A stretch of 64,000 bases of DNA from AC-32 sp963746155 (GTDB lineage: Bacteria; Actinomycetota; Thermoleophilia; Gaiellales; Gaiellaceae), in NCBI GenBank assembly GCA_963746155.1, contig CAVVAB010000010.1:360024-424023 (forward strand). Direction: 5' to 3'. Shown piece by piece: positions 24,858-31,619 of the stretch (position 1 is its first letter; every line of letters starts with the position of its first letter). The notes below the pieces were generated by a model. That model was not told where the DNA came from. It saw nothing but the letters and a program-made list of their open reading frames with translations, and made no database searches. The position numbers and the translations under genes were made by a program.

Positions 24858-25632
24858 CGGATTCCTCGACCTTCCGCCGCGCCCGGGCAAGCCGCGCGCC
24901 GAGGGCCTGACCCACGTCATCGACAAGGGCCTCAACCTGCGCGAGATCGAGGGCCTCTTCGACACCGCCGGCCAGTACGTCGACATCGTCAAGTTCGGCT
25001 GGGGGACGTCGTATGTCACCAACAACCTCGAGAAGAAGATCGCCCTCTACCGCTCGTTCGAGACGCCGGTCGTCTGCGGCGGGACGCTCTTCGAGGTCGT
25101 CTACGCGCGCGGCAAGCTCGACGAGTTCAGGCACTGGCTGACCGAGCAGCGCTTCTCGCACGTCGAGATCTCGGACGGCACGCTCGAGATCCCGCGCGAG
25201 CGCAAGCTCGAGCTGATCGCCGACTTCGCGCGCGACTTCACGGTTCTCTCCGAGGTCGGGTCGAAGGACGAGGAGATCGTCTTCGCGCCGTACCAGTGGG
25301 TCGAGTGGATCAAGGAAGAGCTCGCGGCGGGCGCCTGGAAGGTGATCACGGAGGGACGCGAGGGCGGCACGGCCGGGATCTACCGGCCGACGGGCGAGAT
25401 GCGCACCGGCCTCGTCGACGAGATCGTCCACGAGATCGAGCTCGGCGACCTGATCTTCGAGGCGCCGACGAAGTCGAGCCAGGCCTGGTTCGTCAAGCAG
25501 CTCGGCCCCAACGTGAACCTCGGGAACATCCCGCCCGACGAGGTCATCCCGCTCGAGACGCTGCGCCTCGGCCTGCGCGGCGACACGCTCAAGGAGGTCC
25601 TGCTCGATGGCGAGCGCACCCCAACTGCCTGA
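24844..25632 (+). CDS. comA: phosphosulfolactate synthase (ComA family)
   Basis: A 262-residue TIM-barrel enzyme of the ComA family, which adds sulfite to phosphoenolpyruvate to give (2R)-phospho-3-sulfolactate, the first step to coenzyme M in methanogens. Conserved blocks are all present: VDIVKFGWGTSYV, CGGTLFEV, HVEISDGTLEIP, LSEVGSKD, ITEGREGGTAGIY, LIFEAPTKSSQAWF, VNLGNIPPDEVIPLETLR and GLRGDT. Homologues occur in bacteria (Bacillus YitD, spore sulfolactate) and in plants as heat-tolerance proteins of less clear activity. It overlaps the hydro-lyase beta gene by 14 bases and the APS reductase gene by 26, placing it between sulfite production and the hydro-lyase. Confidence 0.85.
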   Translation: MPSFDGFLDLPPRPGKPRAEGLTHVIDKGLNLREIEGLFDTAGQYVDIVKFGWGTSYVTNNLEKKIALYRSFETPVVCGGTLFEVVYARGKLDEFRHWLTEQRFSHVEISDGTLEIPRERKLELIADFARDFTVLSEVGSKDEEIVFAPYQWVEWIKEELAAGAWKVITEGREGGTAGIYRPTGEMRTGLVDEIVHEIELGDLIFEAPTKSSQAWFVKQLGPNVNLGNIPPDEVIPLETLRLGLRGDTLKEVLLDGERTPTA

Positions 25633-26308
25633 GCTCGACTTCGAGTCGATGACCGCGGAGGAGGTCCTCCGCTGGGCGCACGCCGAGTTCGGCGACCGGC
25701 TCTGCCTCACCTGCTCGTGGCAGAAGCAGTCGTCGGTGCTCGTCCACATGGTCTCGGAGCTCGAGCTCGACCTGCCCGTGATCGAGCTCGACACGCACCT
25801 CTTCTTCCGCGAGAGCTACGAGACGCGTGACCGGCTCGTCGAGCGCTACGGCGTGAAGCTGCAGGCCCCGCCTCCGCTCATCACCGTCGCCGAGCAGCAC
25901 CGGCGCGAGGGCCCGAACCTCTGGGAGACCGACCCGGACCGCTGCTGCCACGTCCGCAAGGTCGAGCCGCTGCTGCACGCGCTCGAACCCTACGACGCCT
26001 GGATCTCCGGGATCCGCCGCGACCAGTCGCCGAGCCGCTCCGCGACGCCGAAGGTTCAGTGGTCGGAGCGCTACGACGTCTGGAAGGTGCATCCGCTCGC
26101 CGACTGGGACGAGAAGCGCGTCTGGGCGTACATCCACGTCAACGAGATTCCGTACAACTCGCTCCACGACGTCGGCTTCCGCTCGATCGGGTGCATTCCG
26201 TGCACGCGCCCGACGAGTCCCGAGGAAGAGGAGCGCGCCGGCCGCTGGGCCGGCTCCGACAAGCTCGAATGTGGCATCCACCTCGACACTCCCGTAGGAG
26301 GAACATGA
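25607..26308 (+). CDS. cysH: assimilatory APS reductase (4Fe-4S type)
   Basis: A 233-residue CysH-family reductase. LTCSWQKQSSVLVHM is the pyrophosphate loop. Two cysteine pairs, DRCCHVRK and GCIPCTRP, hold a [4Fe-4S] cluster, which marks adenylylsulfate (APS) rather than PAPS reductases. The catalytic cysteine is in KLECGIH near the end. It reduces APS to sulfite with thioredoxin in the cytoplasm. The gene starts within the 3' end of the ComA gene and its stop overlaps the ATG of cysC, so it is tightly coupled on both sides. Confidence 0.9.
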   Translation: MASAPQLPELDFESMTAEEVLRWAHAEFGDRLCLTCSWQKQSSVLVHMVSELELDLPVIELDTHLFFRESYETRDRLVERYGVKLQAPPPLITVAEQHRREGPNLWETDPDRCCHVRKVEPLLHALEPYDAWISGIRRDQSPSRSATPKVQWSERYDVWKVHPLADWDEKRVWAYIHVNEIPYNSLHDVGFRSIGCIPCTRPTSPEEEERAGRWAGSDKLECGIHLDTPVGGT

Positions 26309-26904
26309 CCGACAACATCCACGCCGCCGAGCACCCCGAGTCCGATCGGGTGCGGCCCGGCGGCTTCACGCTCTGGTTCACCGGGCTCTCCGGTGCAGGC
26401 AAGACCACCATCGCGCACATCGTCGGGCCCGAGCTCGACCGGCGCGGCCTCGTCGTCGAGTACCTCGACGGCGACAACGTGCGCATGCACCTCTCGAAGG
26501 GCCTCGGCTTCTCGAAGGAGGACCGCGACACGCACATCGAGCGGGTGGGCTGGGTCGCGTCGCGGCTGACCCGGCAGGGAGGCGCCGTCATCACTGCCGC
26601 GATCTCGCCGTACGAGGAGACGCGTCAGCAGGCGCGCGACTGGGTCGAGCCGGTCGGCACGTTCGTCGAGGTCTACGTCAAGGCGTCGGTCGACGAGTGC
26701 GCGAGGCGCGACGTGAAGGGCCTCTACGAGAAGGCGTTCAAGGGCGAGATCAAGGAGTTCACCGGCGTCAGCGATCCCTACGAGGAGCCGTCGAATCCTG
26801 AGCTCGTGATCGACACGGAGCTGCACTCGGCCGAGGAGAGCGCCGCGCTCGTCGTCGCTCGCCTCGAGGAGCTCGGCCTGGTCCCCGCCGGGGTGACGGT
26901 ATGA
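26305..26904 (+). CDS. cysC: adenylylsulfate (APS) kinase
   Basis: A 199-residue kinase that phosphorylates APS to PAPS. Walker A is FTGLSGAGKTTIA at about residue 30; EYLDGDNVRMHLSKGLGFSK and DRDTHIERVGWVASRL bind APS. YVKASVDECARRDVKGLYEK is typical. Start ATG at 26305 with a strong GGAGGAAC ribosome site, one of the few in the window. The adjacent reductase is of the APS type, so PAPS made here more likely serves sulfation or regulation than assimilation. Followed at once by copy 3 of the double-hairpin element. Confidence 0.92.
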   Translation: MTDNIHAAEHPESDRVRPGGFTLWFTGLSGAGKTTIAHIVGPELDRRGLVVEYLDGDNVRMHLSKGLGFSKEDRDTHIERVGWVASRLTRQGGAVITAAISPYEETRQQARDWVEPVGTFVEVYVKASVDECARRDVKGLYEKAFKGEIKEFTGVSDPYEEPSNPELVIDTELHSAEESAALVVARLEELGLVPAGVTV

Positions 26905-26975
26905 GATGCCGCGTGCGGCGTCTCCATCAGGGCGCGCGGGCTTTGCCTGCGCGCCCGTCTGAAATGACCGGTCGA
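26905..26975 (+). repeat. double-hairpin intergenic element, copy 3
   Basis: 71 bases starting immediately after the cysC TGA. Stem 1 is GATGCCGC-GT-GCGGCGTC. Stem 2 is a fully paired 12-bp stem (26930-26941 with 26945-26956, TTT loop, one G-T pair). Then GTC-TGAAAT-GAC and GACCGGTC. It ends 26 bases before the sat ATG, the same spacing as copy 2 has to its gene. Confidence 0.85.
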
Positions 26976-27001
26976 CACTCTCGTCGTCAGGAGGTCGGTC
27001 G

Positions 27002-28141
27002 ATGACCCTCCTCGACTCGCAGCCGCTGATCGCGCCGCACGGCGGAAGGCTCGTCGACCGCACCGGGCAGCGCTCGGACGGCGTCGAGCGGCTCGAGCAG
27101 GTCGCTCTCACGCCTCGTGAGCTCGCGGACCTCGACATGCTCGCGACCGGCGCGCTCTCGCCGCTCGAGGGCTTCATGGCGCGCCAGGACTACGAGCGCG
27201 TGGTCGAGGACATGCGCCTCGAGCGCGGGCTGCCGTGGGCGCTCCCGGTTTGCCTCGCCGTCGAGCGGCCGCCCCAGGGCGACGAGGTCGCGCTGACGGA
27301 CGAGAGTGGCCGCGCGCTCGCGGTGCTCGAGGTCGACGAGGTCTACGAGTACGACAGGGAGCGCGAGGCCGAGCGCTGCTTCCGGACGACCGACGAGGCG
27401 CATCCGGGAGTCGCGAGGCTCTACGCGCAGAAGCCGCTCTACCTCGGCGGCCGCGTGACCGTCTTCGAGCGGCAGGAGCCGGCGTTCCCGGAGCTGGCCC
27501 TCGACCCGATCGACACGCGGCGTGCCTTTGCCGAGCGCAGCTGGAAGCGGGTCGTCGGCTTCCAGACCCGCAACCCGATCCACCGCGCGCACGAGTATCT
27601 GACGAAGGGCGCGCTCGAGACCGTCGACGGTCTCCTGATCCACCCGCTCATCGGCGAGACGAAATCGGACGACGTCCCGGCAGCGACCCGCGTCGAGTGC
27701 TACCGCGTCCTCGTCGAGAACTACTACCCGGCCGACCGCGTGGTCGTCTCCGCGTTCCCCGCGGCGATGCGCTACGCCGGCCCGCGCGAGGCGATCTGGC
27801 ACGCGATCTGCCGCAAGAACTACGGCTGCTCGCACTTCATCGTCGGCCGCGACCACGCGGGCGTCGGCGACTACTACGGCACCTACGACGCGCAGCTGAT
27901 CTTCGACGAGTTCGAGCCGCACGAGCTCGGCATCGAGCCGATGTTCTTCGAGCACGCGTTCTTCTGCCGCGTCTGCGGCTCGATGGCGACGCCGAAGACC
28001 TGCCCGCACGGCGGCGACGACCACGTGTTCCTCTCGGGGACGAAGGTGCGCGAGCTGCTTGCCGCGGGCGAGCTGCCTCCGGTCGAGTTCTCTCGGCCCG
28101 AGGTGGCCGAGGTGCTGATCGCGAGCTACCGGGGCGGCTAA
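27002..28141 (+). CDS. sat: sulfate adenylyltransferase (ATP sulfurylase)
   Basis: A 379-residue monofunctional ATP sulfurylase that makes APS from ATP and sulfate. Active-site motifs are VVGFQTRNPIHRAHEYL, ALVPV-type PAAMRYAGPREAIWHA, and IVGRDHAGVGDYYG. A four-cysteine zinc site is visible in FFCRVCGSMATPKTCPHGG. Start ATG at 27002 with AGGAGG ten bases upstream, a clear ribosome site. Copy 3 of the double-hairpin element separates it from cysC, so its expression may be set apart from the rest of the operon. Confidence 0.93.
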   Translation: MTLLDSQPLIAPHGGRLVDRTGQRSDGVERLEQVALTPRELADLDMLATGALSPLEGFMARQDYERVVEDMRLERGLPWALPVCLAVERPPQGDEVALTDESGRALAVLEVDEVYEYDREREAERCFRTTDEAHPGVARLYAQKPLYLGGRVTVFERQEPAFPELALDPIDTRRAFAERSWKRVVGFQTRNPIHRAHEYLTKGALETVDGLLIHPLIGETKSDDVPAATRVECYRVLVENYYPADRVVVSAFPAAMRYAGPREAIWHAICRKNYGCSHFIVGRDHAGVGDYYGTYDAQLIFDEFEPHELGIEPMFFEHAFFCRVCGSMATPKTCPHGGDDHVFLSGTKVRELLAAGELPPVEFSRPEVAEVLIASYRGG

Positions 28142-28152
28142 CGCCCTAGGCT

Positions 28153-29053
28153 GTGACCTGGCAGTTCACCCTCAGCGGCTTCCTGATCGGTGCGCTCGTC
28201 GGGAGTGACCGGCATGGGCGGCGGCTCGCTCCTCACACCGATCCTGGTCATCTTCTTCGGCTTCAAGCCGACGCTCGCCGTCGGGACGGACATCCTCCAC
28301 GGGGCGATCTTCAAGAGCTTCGGCGCCGTGAGGCACAGGCGGCTCGGAACGGTCCACGCGCGCCTGACGTTCTGGATGTTCCTCGGGTCGGGGCCGATGT
28401 CGCTGCTGGGCGTCGCGGTGGCCACCTGGCTCTCGCACCACTCGAGCAGCGCCGAGTCGATCGAGTCCTACGCGATCGGGGCCGCCCTCGTGATCGGCGG
28501 GATCGGCCTCGTCGCGAAGACGTTCGTCAGGGTCGGCGTGCAGCCCGACGACGCGCCCTTCCTCCTCGAGCGGCGCGACCGCCTGATCGCGTTCACGCTC
28601 GGGGCCGTCTGCGGCTTCGTCGTGGGCCTGACGTCGGTTGGAAGCGGCACGTTCTTCGGGCTCGTGATGGTGATGGTCTTCCCGCTCACGCTCGCGAAGA
28701 TCGTCGGCACCGACATCTTCCACGCGGCCGCGCTGCTCTGGGTCGCGGGCGCCGGCCATCTCGTCGCGGGGAACGTCGACCTGCACGCGATGGCGTGGCT
28801 GCTGACCGGCTCGATCCCCGGGGTCCTGCTCACGAGCCACTTCACGCTGAAGGTGCCCGACCGTGCGTTGCGGCTCGGCCTCGCGTGCGTGCTGATGCTG
28901 AGCGGGATCAAGCTGATCGACTTCGCCGGAGCAACCTGGGTGATCGCGTTCGGCGCCGTCGCGGCGCTGTGCGGGTTCGCCTTCTGGGGGCTCGTCAGCC
29001 GGCTCGGGCGCAAGCCACGCGCCGAGGTTGCCTCTAGAACAGGAAACGGCTAG
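28153..29053 (+). CDS. TauE/SafE family sulfite or sulfonate exporter (frameshifted)
   Basis: A polytopic membrane protein of the TauE/SafE family (PF01925), about 300 residues with eight membrane segments. The family repeat appears twice: GMGGGSLLTPILVIFFGFKP with VGTDILHGAIFKSFGA, and LTSVGSGTFFGLVMVMVFPL with VGTDIFHAAALLW. An extra G in GGG at 28201-28203 breaks the frame between GALVG and VTGMGGGS. Members export sulfite, sulfoacetate or related anions. It lies 12 bases after sat, so it fits as an outlet for sulfite or a sulfonate made by this block. The start GTG at 28153 is tentative. Confidence 0.75.
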
Positions 29054-29064
29054 CCAAAGCGCAC

Positions 29065-29070
29065 TAGGAT
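29065..29070 (+). promoter_or_regulatory. -10 box (TAGGAT) of the formyltransferase operon
   Basis: TAGGAT ten bases before the ATG at 29081. It separates this operon from the sulfur block. Confidence 0.4.
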
Positions 29071-29080
29071 CCAGCGGGCG

Positions 29081-29971
29081 ATGCGGCTTGTCTGGGTCAG
29101 CTTCGACGTGATGGGCCGGGACTGTCTCGCCGCGGCCGCGGAAGCGGGTGCCGAGGTTGCCGCGGTCGTGACGCTGCCCGGGCCGATCGACCCGGACCGG
29201 TCGGGCCAGTGCTCGTTCGACGAGATCGCGGAGCGGCTCGGCGCGCGGCTGATCGAGACAGCCGACATCAACTCGCCCGAGACCGTGGCCGCGGTGCGCG
29301 AGGCCGACCCGGACCTGATCTTCGTGGTCGGCTGGTCGCAGCTCGTGCTGGACGAGTTCATCGGCATCCCGCGCCACGGCGTCTTCGGGATGCACCCGAC
29401 GCTGCTCCCTCGGCATCGAGGGCGCGCAGCGATCCCGTGGGCGATCCTGAGCGGGCTCGCGAAGACCGGCGTGACGCTCTTCGAGATCGCCGACGGGACA
29501 GCCGACTCGGGACCGATCGTCGGCCAGGTCGAGGTGCCGCTCGCGGACGACGAGACGGCGACCACGCTCTACGACAAGCTGACCGAGGCGCACGTCGAGC
29601 TCGTGCGGCGGCTCGTCCCGCAGCTGCTGGACGGCACCGCGCCCCGCACACCGCAGGACACACGGCGCGCGAGTGCCTGGCCGAAGCGGACGCCCGCGGA
29701 CGGGATCATCGACTGGGAGACGCGCGCCCCGTACCTGCACGACTGGGTGCGTGCGCAGTCCAGGCCGTATCCCGGCGCCTTCACGTTCCTCGGCGACGAG
29801 CGGGTGGTCGTCTGGCGCGCGCGATCGATCGAGCTGGACGAGACGGCGCCGGCGGGCACGGTCGTCGGCCGGGACGGCGAGGATGCGATCGTCGCGTGCG
29901 GCGAAGGCGGGCTCGTGCTCGAGGAGGTGGAGGGCGTGGCCGAGGTACCGGTCGGCGCGCGGCTCGGATGA
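29081..29971 (+). CDS. Fmt/ArnA-like formyltransferase
   Basis: A 296-residue formyltransferase-fold protein. The catalytic segment GMHPTLLPRHRGRAAIPWAI carries the histidine and proline-rich loop; in place of the usual N-x-H the sequence has G-M-H. GVTLFEIADGTADSGPIV supplies the conserved aspartate. The C-terminal part (residues 210-296) resembles the OB-fold domain of methionyl-tRNA or sugar formyltransferases. It transfers formyl from 10-formyltetrahydrofolate, here probably to an amino sugar, since a PIG-L deacetylase gene overlaps its end (ATGA). The changed N-x-H residue casts some doubt on activity. Confidence 0.75.
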   Translation: MRLVWVSFDVMGRDCLAAAAEAGAEVAAVVTLPGPIDPDRSGQCSFDEIAERLGARLIETADINSPETVAAVREADPDLIFVVGWSQLVLDEFIGIPRHGVFGMHPTLLPRHRGRAAIPWAILSGLAKTGVTLFEIADGTADSGPIVGQVEVPLADDETATTLYDKLTEAHVELVRRLVPQLLDGTAPRTPQDTRRASAWPKRTPADGIIDWETRAPYLHDWVRAQSRPYPGAFTFLGDERVVVWRARSIELDETAPAGTVVGRDGEDAIVACGEGGLVLEEVEGVAEVPVGARLG

Positions 29972-30639
29972 AAGTCCTCGTCTTCGCGGCGCACCCTGAT
30001 GACGAGGTGCTCGGCATGGGAGGCACGCTCTGCCTGCACGCGGCCGAGCGCGGCGACGAGGTGCGCGTCGTCTGCGTCACCGACGGCAGCTCGACCCAGT
30101 ATCCGGACGATGCCGAGGCGCGCGCGCAGAAGGACGACGAGGCGAAGCGGGCGGCGGCCGTGCTCGGCGTGACCGACTACGTCCACCTCGACCTCCCGGA
30201 CATGCGGCTCGACACGCTGCCGCACGTCGAGATCAACCGCGTCGTCGAGGAGCACGTCCGCGAGGTCGGGCCGGAGGTCGTCTACACGGCTCATCCGGAC
30301 GTGAACCACGACCACCGCGCGTTGTTCGACTCGGTCGTCGTCGCTACTCGGCCGACCCCGGGCCAGCCGGTGCGCCGGGTGCTTACCTACGCGCCCACGT
30401 CGAGCACGGAGTGGACGCCGGCCGCGACGAACTGGTTCGTCCCGAACTGGTTTGTCGACGTGACCGCGACCCTGGAGCGAAAGCTCGAAGCCTTCGCGTG
30501 CTTCGAGACCGAGTGGCGCGACTACCCCCATCCACGCAACGACCGGGCGCTCCGGGCACACGCCGAGTTCTACGGCGCGAGCGTCGGCTGCGAGTACGCC
30601 GAGCCCTTCGTCCTGGTCCGAAACGTCGAGCATGTCTAG
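29968..30639 (+). CDS. PIG-L family deacetylase
   Basis: A 223-residue zinc deacetylase of the PIG-L/LmbE family, acting on N-acetylglucosaminyl groups. AAHPDDEVLGMGGTL at residues 7-21 supplies H, D and D of the metal site, and YTAHPDVNHDHRALF supplies further histidines. It starts inside the stop of the formyltransferase gene. Removing acetyl and adding formyl would together swap the N-acyl group of an amino sugar, a plausible joint role. Its last 13 codons are duplicated directly downstream (30641-30679). Confidence 0.85.
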   Translation: MKVLVFAAHPDDEVLGMGGTLCLHAAERGDEVRVVCVTDGSSTQYPDDAEARAQKDDEAKRAAAVLGVTDYVHLDLPDMRLDTLPHVEINRVVEEHVREVGPEVVYTAHPDVNHDHRALFDSVVVATRPTPGQPVRRVLTYAPTSSTEWTPAATNWFVPNWFVDVTATLERKLEAFACFETEWRDYPHPRNDRALRAHAEFYGASVGCEYAEPFVLVRNVEHV

Positions 30640-30679
30640 CGAGTACGCCGAGCCTTTCGTCCTCGTCCGGAATGTCGAA
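30592..30679 (+). repeat. 39-bp direct repeat of the PIG-L gene tail
   Basis: Bases 30592-30630 recur at 30641-30679, 49 bases apart. The copies differ at five positions, all third codon positions, so both encode E-Y-A-E-P-F-V-L-V-R-N-V-E. The second copy is in another frame, after the TAG of the first. Confidence 0.85.
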
Positions 30680-30688
30680 GCGCCCTGA
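30641..30688 (+). pseudogene. remnant C-terminus of a second PIG-L-type gene
   Basis: Fifteen codons, EYAEPFVLVRNVEAP, then TGA. They repeat the end of the upstream deacetylase with only silent changes but without its body. The next gene's ATG (30672) lies within it. Either a paralogue was deleted by recombination, or two strain variants were joined in assembly. Confidence 0.5.
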
Positions 30689-31619
30689 CCGCCTGCGCGC
30701 CGCGCGTGTGCTGGTGGCGATCGTCGTCGCCGTGCTGCTCGGCGGGAGCGCCGCGGCGTTCGCGCTCACCGAGCAGCTGAAGCTCGAGCGCAGCCCCGTC
30801 TTCCGCACGTACGTCGGGAAGCTGCTCGGGCCGAACTGCAACTGTCGGCTCCGGCAGATCCCGATCCAGTTCGTGCTGCGCAAGCCCGGCCGCATCAGCC
30901 TGGTCGTGGTGGACTCCGGCGGCCACGTTGTACGGACGCTGCTCGGCTCGGGCGTTCGGCCAAGAGGTCTGCAGTCGTTCAGCTGGAACGGACGCGACGA
31001 GGCGGGGCAGGTGGTGCCCGCCGGTACCTACAAGCCGCGCCTGCACCTGGCGCGCGAGCACCGGACGATCCTGATGCCGAACCCGATCACGGTCGACCCG
31101 ACCCCGCCGCGGATCACCGCCGCGTCGATCGCCCCGCGTGCGTTCTCGCCGGACGGCGACGGGCGGCGCGACATCGTCCGCATCCACTACAAGGCGACCG
31201 AGCCGTCCCGCGCGCTCGTGTACGTGAACGGCCGGCGGCGCCCAAGGACCAAGCGCTACGCCGAGATCGGTGTCGCGCGCTGGTTCGGGGCGGGGCTGCC
31301 TCCGGGCCGCTACCGGCTGACGCTGCGCACGATCGATCTCGCCGGGAACCTCTCGCCGCCGGTCTCGCTCGGGACCGTCCGGATCCGGTTCATCTCGGTG
31401 GGGCCGCACGTCCAACACGTGCGCGCGAAGGCGCGGATCGGCTTCCGCGTCGTGACCGATGCGAGGACGTACCGGTGGCGGCTGGGACACCGCGGCGGCA
31501 TCTCCCGTCCGGGGCTGCTGATCCTGCGAGCGCCCGCGCAGCCCGGCCGGTACCGGCTCGTCGCGACCGCGAACGGCCACACGGCCGAGTCCGTGCTGTT
31601 CGTGGAGACGGGGCCATGA
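30672..31619 (+). CDS. exported protein with FlgD-like Ig domains
   Basis: A 315-residue protein with an N-terminal membrane anchor or signal (ARVLVAIVVAVLLGGSAAAF). Two beta-sandwich units of the FlgD_ig type follow: RISLVVVDSGGHVVRTLLG with FSWNGRDEAGQVVPAGTYK, and AFSPDGDGRRDIVRIHY with GLPPGRYRLTLRTIDLAGN. S-P-D-G-D-G is a likely calcium loop. It has no catalytic motif, so it is probably a surface or structural protein. The ATG at 30672 lies inside the PIG-L remnant, and the stop overlaps the next ATG. Confidence 0.65.
   Translation: MSKRPDRLRAARVLVAIVVAVLLGGSAAAFALTEQLKLERSPVFRTYVGKLLGPNCNCRLRQIPIQFVLRKPGRISLVVVDSGGHVVRTLLGSGVRPRGLQSFSWNGRDEAGQVVPAGTYKPRLHLAREHRTILMPNPITVDPTPPRITAASIAPRAFSPDGDGRRDIVRIHYKATEPSRALVYVNGRRRPRTKRYAEIGVARWFGAGLPPGRYRLTLRTIDLAGNLSPPVSLGTVRIRFISVGPHVQHVRAKARIGFRVVTDARTYRWRLGHRGGISRPGLLILRAPAQPGRYRLVATANGHTAESVLFVETGP

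Noticed and set aside
28147..28152. TAGGCT as a -10 box for the TauE/SafE gene
   Set aside because: It ends directly at the GTG, so transcription would start inside the coding sequence. The gene more likely shares the sat transcript.
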